From Catenulispora sp. EB89 (GTDB lineage Bacteria; Actinomycetota; Actinomycetes; Streptomycetales; Catenulisporaceae), in assembly GCF_041261445.1 (NCBI RefSeq), contig NZ_JBGCCU010000025.1:62001-126000 (forward strand): 64,000 nucleotides of DNA, written 5' to 3'. Position 1 is the first letter of the stretch. Each line of letters opens with the position of its first letter. The translations under genes were made by a program, and so were the position numbers. The notes under the pieces were generated by a model. The model was not told the origin of the DNA, did no database searches, and saw only the letters and a program-made list of their open reading frames with translations. Positions 46,505 to 55,628 of this stretch are shown here, piece after piece.

Positions 46505-46999
46505 TCAGGCGGTGGTCGGCGCGCCGTTGCCGGGCCGCGGGCCGGGGCTGCTGCCACCGGCCGGCGGTGCGGGCTCGACCGGGCCGGGCTCGGGCTTGGG
46601 CGCGGCCGGCGTCACCATCGCCACCGCGAGCGCGCCGGCCAGCAGCAGGAACACGCCGCCGAGGATGAACAGCTGGGTCCAGCCGGTCAGGCCGGTGACG
46701 ACTATCGTCACGAACAGCTGCAGCGCCGCTATGGCCATCATCAGGCCCTGCATGAAGTTGTTCAGCACCATGCCGAACGCGGACAGGACCAGGACGATCG
46801 CGCCCAGCATCAGCGCCGCGAACAGTCCCAGGTTCAGGCCGATGGCCACCAGCTTGAGCAGGCCGGGCCCGGCCGGGCCGAACTTCACGCCGTTGCCGAA
46901 GGAGACGAAGCCGTAGAAGCCGGCGGCCACGATCAGCGTCCCCAGCGCCTCGGCGGCCAGCGCCAAGGCTCCGGCGAGGATCAGTATCTTGCGTCCCAC
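46505..46999 (-). CDS. Small four-helix membrane protein
   Basis: From GTG 46999, preceded by GGGAG eight bases upstream, this encodes about 164 aa with four hydrophobic helices and a Pro/Ala-rich C-terminus (PAAPKPEPGPVEP). A longer reading from 47116 has no good ribosome site. No family motif is recognisable. It precedes maf and is probably cotranscribed with it. Confidence 0.65.
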   Translation of the reverse strand: MGRKILILAGALALAAEALGTLIVAAGFYGFVSFGNGVKFGPAGPGLLKLVAIGLNLGLFAALMLGAIVLVLSAFGMVLNNFMQGLMMAIAALQLFVTIVVTGLTGWTQLFILGGVFLLLAGALAVAMVTPAAPKPEPGPVEPAPPAGGSSPGPRPGNGAPTTA

Positions 47000-47178
47000 G
47001 GCTGCGGCTCCCGATCCCGATGACGGAGTATTGGACGGTTCGTTGAAAACTACTCGCCGGTAGCGGTCGGTACAAGAGGGTTGATGACTCCCGATCGGGT
47101 GAAACGCCGGTCGCACTTAAGGCGGCACGCGGACCAAACACCGGAAAACGGACGGTGGCGGACCTAGGATCTTGCGGC

Positions 47179-48090
47179 GTGAAGGCACCGGACCGACGTA
47201 CCGCGCTGCGGGCGGGATTGGCCGTGTTGGGCTCGGCCGCGTCGGCGGGCCTGGCGGCGTGCTCGGACGGGAAGGGCGCCGGGGCGGCCGGACCGGCCGC
47301 GGACGCCGCGCGCGGGTCGGGCGGCTCGAGCGGCTCGACCGGCGTGACCGGCTCGACCAGCACCACCGGCTCGGCTGGCACGGTCGGCTCGGCCACAGGC
47401 ACCGGCGCCAGCGGCTCGTCCGGCGCGGCCCAGCCCGGAGCCACCGCCGGGAGCTCCGCGTCCCCGGCCTCCCCCTCCAGCCGGACCCAGGCCCTCGCCG
47501 AGGTCGACCACGCCGCGTCCGGCCGTCCGCAGGTCGCCCTGACCTTCCACGGCGACGGCGACCCCCAGCTGGCCCAGGCCCTGCTCAAGGAGGCCGAGGC
47601 CGGCCAGGCCCGGCTCACCGTGCTGGCCGTCGGCCGCTGGCTCGGCGCGCATCCGGAGATGGCCCGGCGGGTCCTGGACGGCGGCCACGAGCTGGGCAAC
47701 CACACCGAGAACCACGTCGACGTCTCGCGGCTGTCGCCGGCCGCGGCCTTCGCAGAGATCGAGCAGTGCGCCGCGCGCCTGCAGAAGCTGACCGGCTCGC
47801 CGGGCATCTGGTTCCGGCCTTCACAGACCCAGCACGCCAACCCCATGCTGATCGAGCAGGCGCGCAAGGCCGGCTATCGCACGGTGCTGTCCTACGACGT
47901 GGACCCGCTGGACTACGAGGACCCCTCGGCCGCGCAGATCACCGAGCGGCTGCTGGCGGCGGTGCACCCGGGAGCCGTGGTGTCGATGCACCTGGGGCAC
48001 CAGCACACGGTGGCGGCACTGCCGGCCGTGCTCGCCGGGCTGAAGTCCCGCGGCCTGGCCGCCGTCACCGCATCGGAGCTGTTCTCGTGA
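47179..48090 (+). CDS. Tat-exported lipoprotein with NodB-like polysaccharide-deacetylase fold (variant active site)
   Basis: This 303-aa protein starts at GTG 47179 (AGGA nine bases upstream). It has a twin-arginine signal (DRRTALRAGLAVLG) and lipobox LAACS, then a Gly/Ser/Thr linker. The NodB barrel follows, but the usual TFDDGP is TFHGDGDP, so a catalytic aspartate position is His. The HTENH metal pair remains. Activity is uncertain; TFHG-type variants occur in actinobacteria as far as I recall. Its stop overlaps the start of the propeller gene. Confidence 0.8.
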   Translation: MKAPDRRTALRAGLAVLGSAASAGLAACSDGKGAGAAGPAADAARGSGGSSGSTGVTGSTSTTGSAGTVGSATGTGASGSSGAAQPGATAGSSASPASPSSRTQALAEVDHAASGRPQVALTFHGDGDPQLAQALLKEAEAGQARLTVLAVGRWLGAHPEMARRVLDGGHELGNHTENHVDVSRLSPAAAFAEIEQCAARLQKLTGSPGIWFRPSQTQHANPMLIEQARKAGYRTVLSYDVDPLDYEDPSAAQITERLLAAVHPGAVVSMHLGHQHTVAALPAVLAGLKSRGLAAVTASELFS

Positions 48091-49478
48091 CGCGCAGTGC
48101 GCACGGCCGCCGTTCCCAGCCGCCGCAGTCGTCTCGATCGCCGCGTTCGTCGAGGCCGTCGCGCCCGTCGCAGCCCACCATCCGGATGCGCCGGGCGGCG
48201 GCGACGCTGATCGCGACCGGGGTGATCGGCGCCGGCGTGTGGTTCGCCACCGATCGCGCTGTGTGGAACGACAACGGCAGCCCGGCCGCGAAGGGTTCCA
48301 GTTCCGGATCCGGCTCCGGTTCGGGCATGACCGGCATGACCGGGATGGATTCGAGCGCAGGACCGGGCCCGGCTTCCGCTCAGAACGCCGCCGGCGCGTC
48401 GGCCGCCACCCCCGCCGGGACACCGCGCAGCGCCGGGACGATGCTGCCCGCCGCGCTGCCCGGGATGCCCGCCTACGACCCCGCCGACCTGTACTCCTTC
48501 GACCGCCCGGGCATGGTGTCGCCGGTGATCGCGGCGGCGCTGCCCCGGGTCTACGTCCCGAACAGCGAGAGCGACACCGTCACGGTGATCGACCCGTCGG
48601 ACTACCACATCATCGAGACGATGAAGGTGGGCCACGAGCCGCAGCACGTGGTCCCGTCCTGGGACCTGAAGACCCTGTGGGTGAACAACGACCTGGGCAA
48701 CAGCCTGACCCCGATCGACCCCTTCACGGGCAAGGCGGGGGCGCCGATCCCGGTCCACGACCCCTACAACCTGTACTTCACGCCGGACGGGGCGTCCGCG
48801 GTCGTGATGGCCAGCAAGGACATGCAGCTGGTCTTCCGCGACCCGCACACCATGGCCGTGCAGAAGGTCCTGCCGGTCCCGTGCGAGGGCGTGAACCACG
48901 CGGACTTCTCGCCCGACGGCTCGTACTTCATCGTGTCCTGCGAGTTCTCCGGCCAGCTGCTGAAGGTGGACACCAAGAACCGCGCCATCCTCGGCGTCCT
49001 GGACCTGCCGCAGAAGGGCTCGATGCCGCAGGACGTGAAGATCTCCCCGGACGGCAAGGTCTTCTACATCGCGGACATGGTCGCCAACGGCCTGTGGACC
49101 GTGGACGGCGACGCGTTCAAGCTGACCGGCCTGATCCCCACCGGCAAGGGCGCCCACGGCCTGTACGTCTCCCGCGACTCGACGACGATGTACGTCTCCA
49201 ACCGCGGCGAGGGCAGCATCACCCTGCTGGACTTCGCCACCGGCAAGCCCCGCGCCAAGTGGCAGCTGCCCGACGGCGGCTCACCCGACATAGGAGGCGT
49301 CTCGGCGGACGGCAAGGTGCTGTGGCTGTCCGGCCGCTACAACGCCGAGGTCTACGCCATCTCCACGACGGACGGCCGGCTGCTGGCGCGCATTCACGTG
49401 GGCCGCGGGCCGCACGGGCTCGCGGTGTATCCGCAGCCGGGGCGGTATTCGCTCGGGCACACCGGGGTGTTTCGGTAG
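48087..49478 (+). CDS. Membrane-anchored YncE-type beta-propeller protein
   Basis: The 463-aa product starts at GTG 48087 within the stop of the NodB-like gene (GTGA). It has an Arg/Ser/Pro-rich N-terminus, one membrane anchor (about residues 40-57), a Gly/Ser linker and a seven-bladed propeller with repeated PDG/YV(P/S)N motifs (VYVPNSESDTVTVID, MYVSNRGEGSI). Such proteins bind ligands or partners outside the membrane. Coupling suggests it works with the NodB-like lipoprotein. Confidence 0.8.
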   Translation: MTRSAHGRRSQPPQSSRSPRSSRPSRPSQPTIRMRRAAATLIATGVIGAGVWFATDRAVWNDNGSPAAKGSSSGSGSGSGMTGMTGMDSSAGPGPASAQNAAGASAATPAGTPRSAGTMLPAALPGMPAYDPADLYSFDRPGMVSPVIAAALPRVYVPNSESDTVTVIDPSDYHIIETMKVGHEPQHVVPSWDLKTLWVNNDLGNSLTPIDPFTGKAGAPIPVHDPYNLYFTPDGASAVVMASKDMQLVFRDPHTMAVQKVLPVPCEGVNHADFSPDGSYFIVSCEFSGQLLKVDTKNRAILGVLDLPQKGSMPQDVKISPDGKVFYIADMVANGLWTVDGDAFKLTGLIPTGKGAHGLYVSRDSTTMYVSNRGEGSITLLDFATGKPRAKWQLPDGGSPDIGGVSADGKVLWLSGRYNAEVYAISTTDGRLLARIHVGRGPHGLAVYPQPGRYSLGHTGVFR

Positions 49479-49487
49479 CGGCGCACC

Positions 49488-50387
49488 TCAGCCGATAATC
49501 CGCTCCGCCCCGCAGTAGACGTTCGCCGTCCGCCCCCGCAGGAACCCGACCAGCGTCAGCCCCGACTCCGCCGCCAGGCTCACCGCCAGCGACGACGGCG
49601 CCGACACCGCGGCCAGCACCGGGATCCCGCCGGCCACCGCCTTCTGCACCAGCTCGAACGAGGCCCGGCCGCTCACCGCCAGCACGTGCTCGCGCAGCGG
49701 CAGCCGGCCGGCGCGCAGCGCCCAGCCGAGGACCTTGTCGACCGCGTTGTGGCGGCCGACGTCCTCGCGCAGGCACACCAGCTCGCCGTCGGCGGTGAAC
49801 AGGGCCGCCGCGTGGAGCCCGCCGGTCTTGGCGAAGATCTTCTGGGCCTCGCGCATTCGGTCCGGCAGCGTGAACAGGGTCGTGGCCGGGATCTTCACGT
49901 CGTCGTGCGCGACCGGCCAGCGCACCGCCGCGTGCACGGCGTCGATCGACGTCTTCCCGCACACCCCGCAGGCGCTGGTCACGTACGACGACCGGCGCAG
50001 CCGCTCCTCGGGCAGCTCCACGCCGGGGGCCAGGGTCACGTCCACGATGTTCAGCGGGTCGCCGTCGGCGAACGCCAGCGACGCCTCGCCGTCGACGTAC
50101 GCCGTGGAGGAACAGCCGTTGTCGGCCGAGCAGAACTTCATGCGGACCACGTCGTCCGGCGCGGCCAGCACGCCCTCGGCCGTCAGGTGCCCGGCCACCA
50201 GGTCGAAGTCGTCGCCGGGGGTCCGCATGGTCACCGTGAACGGCCGTCCGCCGATGCGCATCTCCAGCGGCTCCTCGGCGGCCAGGTGCTCCTCGCCGCC
50301 GCGGCGGCGGACCGGACCGGCCGTACCGTCGGCGTTCTCGGTGCCGTCCAGCCGCACCACACGCCGTCGTGCCGTCACCCTACTCAC
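49488..50387 (-). CDS. fdhD: Formate dehydrogenase accessory sulfurtransferase FdhD
   Basis: The 299-aa protein starts at GTG 50387 (SRVTARRRVVRL); longer versions up to 50468 have no conserved residues. It has AEEPLEMRIGG, MRTPGDDFDLVAG, the cysteine loop SACGVCGKTS and the C-terminal GRASFELVQKA and VSAPSSLAV. It transfers sulfur to the molybdenum cofactor of formate dehydrogenase. No formate dehydrogenase gene is in the window. Confidence 0.94.
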   Translation of the reverse strand: MSRVTARRRVVRLDGTENADGTAGPVRRRGGEEHLAAEEPLEMRIGGRPFTVTMRTPGDDFDLVAGHLTAEGVLAAPDDVVRMKFCSADNGCSSTAYVDGEASLAFADGDPLNIVDVTLAPGVELPEERLRRSSYVTSACGVCGKTSIDAVHAAVRWPVAHDDVKIPATTLFTLPDRMREAQKIFAKTGGLHAAALFTADGELVCLREDVGRHNAVDKVLGWALRAGRLPLREHVLAVSGRASFELVQKAVAGGIPVLAAVSAPSSLAVSLAAESGLTLVGFLRGRTANVYCGAERIIG

Positions 50388-50492
50388 GGGCCTCACCCAC
50401 ACTCGTCCCCAAGCCTTAGGATCCCAGGTTGCCCCGGTAATAGGCAAGTGATTTTCCACCACTGACATTCCCGCTTAAAAACCAGGTGAGAA

Positions 50493-52412
50493 GTGTCACG
50501 GGCATTCTCTACCATCCGACCTATGGAGTCGACGCCAGCAGAACCTGTCACCAGTAAACCCAAGATTCCAGACAGTACAGAGCTTCCCGACGAACCCAGG
50601 CGCGGCGCGTTCGTCTCGCTGCGCCGCCTGGCCCCCTTCGTCCGGCCCTACCGCGGCCAGATGGTCCTGATGACCCTGTCCGCGCTCGGGGCCACCCTGG
50701 TCGGCGTCGCCGTGCCGCTGCTGACCAAAGATCTCATCGACGGGCCGATCGCGCACCACGACAAGGCGGCCCTGTGGCCACTGGGCGGCCTTGTCCTCCT
50801 GTTCGGCATCGCCGAAGCCACGCTGTTCTGGCTCCGCCGGTGGTTCCTGCAACGCGCCGCCCTCGGCATCGAGGCCGACATCCGGAACGCCTTCTTCCGC
50901 CACCTGCAGAAGCTGCCGGTGGCCTTCCACGACTCCTGGCAGTCCGGTCAGCTCGTCTCCCGCATGTCCGGCGACATCAACAGCCTGCGCCGGTTCTTCG
51001 GCTTCGCGTTGATCTTCCTGGTGGTCAACGGCGCCACCTTCCTGCTCGTCGGCGGCGCCCTGGTCTTCATCCACCCGGTGATGGGCCTGATCATCTACGC
51101 CGCGGCGATCCCGCTGATCCTCTACGGCCGGCTCGCCGACCGCCGCTATCACCGCCAGTCCCGCGCCGCGCAGGACCAGGCCGGCGACGTCGCCACCCTG
51201 GTCGAGGAGTCCGCGCTGGGCATCCGCGCGGTCAAGGCCTTCGGCCGCCAGGGCCTGCTGTTCGGCCGCTTCGACGAGCGCGCGCAGACGCTGCGCACGC
51301 TGGAGCTCACGAAGATCAGGACCCTGTCGGAGCTCTGGGCGGTCTTCGCCCTGCAGCCGCAGGTGGTGCTCTCGCTGTGCGTGCTGATCGGCGCCTACGC
51401 GGTGTCCTCCGGCGTGCTGTCCCTGGGCACGCTGGTCGCGTTCATCTCGCTGTACCTGACGCTGCTGTGGCCGATCGAGTCCATGGCCTGGCTGATGGCG
51501 CAGAGCCAGGAGGCGAACTCGGCGGCCGAGCGCGTTCTGGAAGTGCTGGACATCGTGCCGACCATCGCCGACGCGGAGACCACACAGCGCCCGCGACCCG
51601 CCAGTGCCGGCGAGCTGGTCTTCGAGAACGTCAGCTTCAGCTACCCGAACTCCGACCGGCCGGTCATCTCCGGGTTCGACCTGCGCGTCGCCCCCGGCGA
51701 GACGGTCGCCCTGGTCGGCCCCACCGGCTGCGGCAAGACCACGCTGACCGCGCTGGTGCCGCGGCTGTACGACGCCACCGCCGGGCGGGTGCTGGTCGAC
51801 GGCGTCGACGTGCGCGACCTGCCGCTGGCCGAGCTGCGCAGCAAGGTCGCGTGCGCCTTCGAGGACCCGACGCTGTTCTCCGCCTCGGTGCGCGAGAACC
51901 TCACCATGGGCCTCCCGGACGCCACCGGGGAGCAGGTCGACGAGGCGATCGGGGTCGCGCAGGCCGGGTTCGTCAACGACCTGCCCTGGGCCCTGGACAC
52001 CCGGGTGGGGGAGCAGGGGCTGACGCTGTCCGGCGGGCAGCGGCAGCGCGTCGCGCTGGCCCGCGCGGTGCTGGGCCGGCCCTCGATCCTGGTGCTGGAC
52101 GACCCGCTGTCCGCGCTGGACATCCACACCGAGGGCAAGGTCGAGGAGGCGCTGCACAGCGTGCTGCGCGGCACCACCGGCCTGGTGGTCGCGCACCGGC
52201 CGTCCACGGTGCTGCTGGCCGACCGGGTGGTGCTGCTCTCGCCGCCGGGGCCGGAGGGCACGGCCATCGCGGCCGTCGGGACGCACCACGAGCTGTTGCA
52301 GACGTGTCCGGCGTACCGCGACATCCTTTCGCAGACTTCTGATCTGGCCGACGCGGCGGCGGAGTCCGAGCCCGACACCTCCGACAGCGAACTCGTGGAG
52401 GCGTCCCGATGA
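50493..52412 (+). CDS. Heterodimeric ABC exporter half 1 (degenerate ATP site)
   Basis: This 639-aa half-transporter has six membrane helices and an NBD with Walker A GPTGCGKTT, signature LSGGQRQRVALARA and Walker B ILVLDDPLSALD. The catalytic Glu after Walker B is Asp. In heterodimeric exporters (TM287/288, BmrCD) this marks the non-hydrolysing site partner, and the half downstream has the normal Glu. GTG 50493 follows AGGTGAG; ATG 50523 is a second choice. It exports an unknown compound. Confidence 0.9.
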   Translation: MSRAFSTIRPMESTPAEPVTSKPKIPDSTELPDEPRRGAFVSLRRLAPFVRPYRGQMVLMTLSALGATLVGVAVPLLTKDLIDGPIAHHDKAALWPLGGLVLLFGIAEATLFWLRRWFLQRAALGIEADIRNAFFRHLQKLPVAFHDSWQSGQLVSRMSGDINSLRRFFGFALIFLVVNGATFLLVGGALVFIHPVMGLIIYAAAIPLILYGRLADRRYHRQSRAAQDQAGDVATLVEESALGIRAVKAFGRQGLLFGRFDERAQTLRTLELTKIRTLSELWAVFALQPQVVLSLCVLIGAYAVSSGVLSLGTLVAFISLYLTLLWPIESMAWLMAQSQEANSAAERVLEVLDIVPTIADAETTQRPRPASAGELVFENVSFSYPNSDRPVISGFDLRVAPGETVALVGPTGCGKTTLTALVPRLYDATAGRVLVDGVDVRDLPLAELRSKVACAFEDPTLFSASVRENLTMGLPDATGEQVDEAIGVAQAGFVNDLPWALDTRVGEQGLTLSGGQRQRVALARAVLGRPSILVLDDPLSALDIHTEGKVEEALHSVLRGTTGLVVAHRPSTVLLADRVVLLSPPGPEGTAIAAVGTHHELLQTCPAYRDILSQTSDLADAAAESEPDTSDSELVEASR

Positions 52413-54328
52413 CCACGACGACCACCGACTGGCGCGGCGTCGCCGTCGAGAAGCAGGACGACCTGCCGGACAAGCGGGGCATCCGGCTGCGGGCGCGGAG
52501 CCGGCGGCTGCTCGGCGAGCTGGTCCGGCCGCATCGCAGAGAGCTGCTGTTCTGCACCGGAATGGTGCTGGTGCAGACCGTCTTCAACATGGCCGGGCCC
52601 TACCTGGTCTCCATCGGCATCGACCGCGGCATCCCGGCGCTGCGGCGCGGGGACTGGACGCCGATCATCTGGGTGTTCGTGCTGATGGTGGTCTCCGCCG
52701 TGCTGGCGTCGGGGCTGCGCGCGATCTTCCTGAACAAGGTCGGGCGCATCGGCCAGACCATGCTGCTGAACCTGCGCCGCATGGTGTTCAGCAAGTTCCA
52801 GGCGCTGCCGCTGGCGTTCCACGAGAACTACACCTCCGGGCGCGTGATCAGCCGGCTGACCTCGGACCCGGACGCGCTGAACGACCTGATCGACAACGGC
52901 CTGGACGGGCTGCTGGACGCACTGCTGACGGTGTCGGCGATCGGCATCATGATGGCGGTGCTGGACGTGCCGCTGGCGCTCGTGGTGGGGCTGGCGTTCC
53001 CGGCCATGCTGCTGCTGATGCGGTGGTTCTCGACGCACTCGGCGGTCGCCTACCGCCGGACGCGCGAGACGATCGCGGCGCTGATCGTGCACTTCGTGGA
53101 GACCTGCAACGGGATCCGCGCGGTGAAGGCGTTCCGCCGCGAGCCGCGCAACGAGGAGATCTTCCGGCAGCTGAACGACGACTACCGCCGGGCCAACGCG
53201 CGCGCGATGAACCTGCTGGCGATCTTCATCCCCGGGATGAAGACCATCGCGGCGTTCACCACGGCGGCCGTGGTGGTCTACGGCGGGCTGCGGGTGATGG
53301 ACGGGAACATCCAGATCGGCGTGCTGGTGGGCTTCGTGCTGTACCTGCGGCGGTTCTTCAACCCGCTGGAGGACATCGCGATGTTCTACAACTCCTTCCA
53401 GAGCGGAACGGCCGCGCTGGAGAAGCTGTCCGGCGTCCTGGCCGAGGCCAACGAGCTGCCGGAGCCGGCCGAGCCGAAGCCGCTGCCCTCGCCGCTGGCC
53501 GGCCGGGTCTCGTTCGACGGCGTGACCTTCGCCTACCCCAAGCGCGAGTCGGACGAGACCTCGGCGTCCGGCGCCGAGGCCGGGACCGGGGTCGGGGCCG
53601 GGGCCGGGGCTGAGGGTGAGGACATCGGCACCGGCGGCAAGGTGATCCTGCCGCTGCTGAACCTCCAGGTCCCGGCCGGCCAGACCCTGGCCCTGGTCGG
53701 CGCGACCGGCGCGGGCAAGTCCACCCTCGCGCGCCTGCTGTGCCGCTTCTACGACCCGCAGGACGGCGCCGTCCGCGTCGACGGCGTGGACGTCCGCGAC
53801 CTGGCCGACGCCGACCTCCGCCGCGCGGTGGTGATGGTGACGCAGGAGAACTTCCTGTTCGCCGGCTCGGTCGCGGACAACATCGCCTTCGGCCGCCCCG
53901 ACGCCACCCGCGAGGAGATCGAGGCGGCGGCCAAGGCCATCGGCGCCCACGAGTTCATCACGGCCCTGCCGGACGGCTACGACACGGACGTGAAGAAGCG
54001 CGGCGGACGCCTGTCCGCGGGCCAGCGCCAACTCGTCGCCTTCGCCCGAGCCTTCATCGCCGACCCGGCGGTCCTGGTCCTGGACGAGGCCACGAGCTCC
54101 CTGGACGTCCCCAGCGAGCGCATGGTCCAGCGCGCACTGCGCACCATCCTGGCCGACCGCACGGCACTGATCATCGCGCACCGCCTCTCGACCGTCGAGA
54201 TCGCCGACCGGGTACTGGTGATGGAGGACGGCCGCATCGTCGAGGACGGCGAGCCCGGCGCCCTGCTGGCTGCCGGGACCGGGCGCTTCGCGGGGCTGCA
54301 CCAGGCTTGGCGGGAGTCTTTGGTGTAG
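52409..54328 (+). CDS. Heterodimeric ABC exporter half 2 (canonical ATP site)
   Basis: The 639-aa partner overlaps half 1 by four bases (ATGA). It has six helices, then an NBD with Walker A GATGAGKST, signature LSAGQRQ and Walker B VLVLDEATSSLD. Between the first strand of the NBD and Walker A lies a Gly/Ala/Glu insertion (about residues 386-410) with no counterpart in half 1. The substrate cannot be predicted; no biosynthetic gene adjoins it. Confidence 0.92.
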   Translation: MTTTTTDWRGVAVEKQDDLPDKRGIRLRARSRRLLGELVRPHRRELLFCTGMVLVQTVFNMAGPYLVSIGIDRGIPALRRGDWTPIIWVFVLMVVSAVLASGLRAIFLNKVGRIGQTMLLNLRRMVFSKFQALPLAFHENYTSGRVISRLTSDPDALNDLIDNGLDGLLDALLTVSAIGIMMAVLDVPLALVVGLAFPAMLLLMRWFSTHSAVAYRRTRETIAALIVHFVETCNGIRAVKAFRREPRNEEIFRQLNDDYRRANARAMNLLAIFIPGMKTIAAFTTAAVVVYGGLRVMDGNIQIGVLVGFVLYLRRFFNPLEDIAMFYNSFQSGTAALEKLSGVLAEANELPEPAEPKPLPSPLAGRVSFDGVTFAYPKRESDETSASGAEAGTGVGAGAGAEGEDIGTGGKVILPLLNLQVPAGQTLALVGATGAGKSTLARLLCRFYDPQDGAVRVDGVDVRDLADADLRRAVVMVTQENFLFAGSVADNIAFGRPDATREEIEAAAKAIGAHEFITALPDGYDTDVKKRGGRLSAGQRQLVAFARAFIADPAVLVLDEATSSLDVPSERMVQRALRTILADRTALIIAHRLSTVEIADRVLVMEDGRIVEDGEPGALLAAGTGRFAGLHQAWRESLV

Positions 54329-54338
54329 GGGTGGGTAC

Positions 54339-54375
54339 GTGGCCGATGTCGTCACTTCGGGACGGTGTCGGCCAC
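54339..54375. terminator. Inverted repeat after the ABC exporter operon
   Basis: GTGGCCGA (54339-54346) pairs with TCGGCCAC (54368-54375), with CGTC/GACG pairing inside. It lies just after the exporter stop and before the end of the convergent membrane-protein gene. Confidence 0.55.
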
Positions 54376-54408
54376 TCCTATCAAGCTGGATGCCTCGACG
54401 AGGCCGGC

Positions 54409-55212
54409 TCAGTCGTCGTTGCGGCGCGGTGGGGTGTTGTGGGCACGCAGCCACCGCACGCCCCACGCCGCAGAGGGAACAGCGGTGGTCAAGAAGGTCG
54501 CGGCGGTAGCGCTGCCGGACTCCGCCCGGAAGACCACCGCTGCCCAACCCAGGACCCCGCCCACGACTATGCCTGTAGCGGCATTTGAATACAGTGCTCT
54601 GAGCCACAGCATTCGGACCATGCTGCCAGTCACGCACGCCACCGAGGCCAGTCGGAGGCGCGGCGCCGTGATCAGCAGCAAGTCGAGCGCGAACCGCAGC
54701 TTTCCGATGGCGGACATCGGAGCTTCCGCGCCTACCGGCCCAACCTCCAGTTCCGCCTGCCAAGCTTCCGCTGTCCAGACGTAATACGGCCCGGCGATTC
54801 TTGACGCGATATCAGCCAGAGTGGCGCTCGCTCTACCCAGCGTTGTGTTCCCGGCCACATCAGGTCTCATGGGCCATGGGGACGCATTCAGCACGAGCAG
54901 AATCCGCATGTCCGTGATGTAGAGGAGGTGGTGGAAGCCAGCAGGAGCTCTGCGACGCTGCCGACTGGGAAACCAGACACCGAACACAGCCAGAACCACT
55001 TCGGACGGCGCCATCGCGTTGATCGGGTAGTGAGCGACCCGGTGCCCCACGGCGAATCGGACACCGTCGACTTCCAGTGTCAACGACGTAGCGAACAATG
55101 CCGCATCGGTCACCGCTGAGCTCTTCGCCATCGACATGAAGTGCATCTGCTCGTCGGTGGCCTGTGCGAGCGGGACGCCATAGACCATCATTCCCCAACC
55201 GATTCCGAGCAT
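54409..55212 (-). CDS. PadR-coupled membrane protein of unknown function
   Basis: This 267-aa protein starts at ATG 55212 (or GTG 55215), overlapping the padR stop (TGATG). The first 160 residues are soluble with no known motif (VDGVRFAVGHRVAHYP and TEQM-like segments). The last third has hydrophobic helices around TAPRLRLASVACVTG and AATGIVVGGVLGWAAVVF. Genes coupled to padR in this way often encode the regulator's target membrane protein, an inference here. Confidence 0.6.
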   Translation of the reverse strand: MLGIGWGMMVYGVPLAQATDEQMHFMSMAKSSAVTDAALFATSLTLEVDGVRFAVGHRVAHYPINAMAPSEVVLAVFGVWFPSRQRRRAPAGFHHLLYITDMRILLVLNASPWPMRPDVAGNTTLGRASATLADIASRIAGPYYVWTAEAWQAELEVGPVGAEAPMSAIGKLRFALDLLLITAPRLRLASVACVTGSMVRMLWLRALYSNAATGIVVGGVLGWAAVVFRAESGSATAATFLTTAVPSAAWGVRWLRAHNTPPRRNDD

Positions 55213-55580
55213 CACGCACTTCCCGTTGCCGGAGTGGGCCGGATCAGTGAGATCAACGTGAACTTCGTGGACTCGGTGGTCAGGGCGGCGCGGGCCTGGA
55301 TCAGTCCGTCGGGCGACAGCCGATAGAAACGGCGGCGGGGCCCGGTACTGCGTTCGGCACCTACGCCGATGTCCTCCCACCGGGCCTCCACCCAGCCCAG
55401 ATCGTCCAGCCGGGTGAGCAGGGGATAGACCGTGCCTGACGGTAGCCGGGTCAGGTGGCAGATACGCAGCCCCCAGAGGTCGTCCTCGAAGCCGTCGCAC
55501 AGAACCTGCAGAACCGCGCGGGTGGTCCTGGTGAGACGCAGTTGTTGCGGCATGAGTTGAAGTGTAGGGCTCTGCGACAC
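55212..55580 (-). CDS. PadR-family transcriptional regulator
   Basis: The 122-aa protein has the PadR winged helix: TRTTRAVLQVLCDG, then LPSGTVYPLLTRLDDLGWVEARWED, and GPRRRFYRLSPDG. It should repress its own operon and sense a small ligand. GTG 55580 is the longest start, ATG 55553 also fits. A palindromic site with PadR spacing lies immediately upstream, and the NUDIX gene is divergent. Confidence 0.9.
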   Translation of the reverse strand: MSQSPTLQLMPQQLRLTRTTRAVLQVLCDGFEDDLWGLRICHLTRLPSGTVYPLLTRLDDLGWVEARWEDIGVGAERSTGPRRRFYRLSPDGLIQARAALTTESTKFTLISLIRPTPATGSA

Positions 55581-55592
55581 CAGTAGCTAGCT

Positions 55593-55608
55593 ATGTAGCT
55601 ATATACAT
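55593..55608. promoter_or_regulatory. PadR-type operator (ATGT-N8-ACAT)
   Basis: ATGTAGCTATATACAT matches the ATGT-N8-ACAT layout recognised by many PadR proteins. It lies 13 bp before the padR start in a locally AT-rich patch (TAGCTAGCTATGTAGCTA), and 21 bp before the divergent NUDIX gene, so one site could control both. Confidence 0.65.
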
Positions 55609-55628
55609 GTCGGTCGTAGGGTTCTGCG

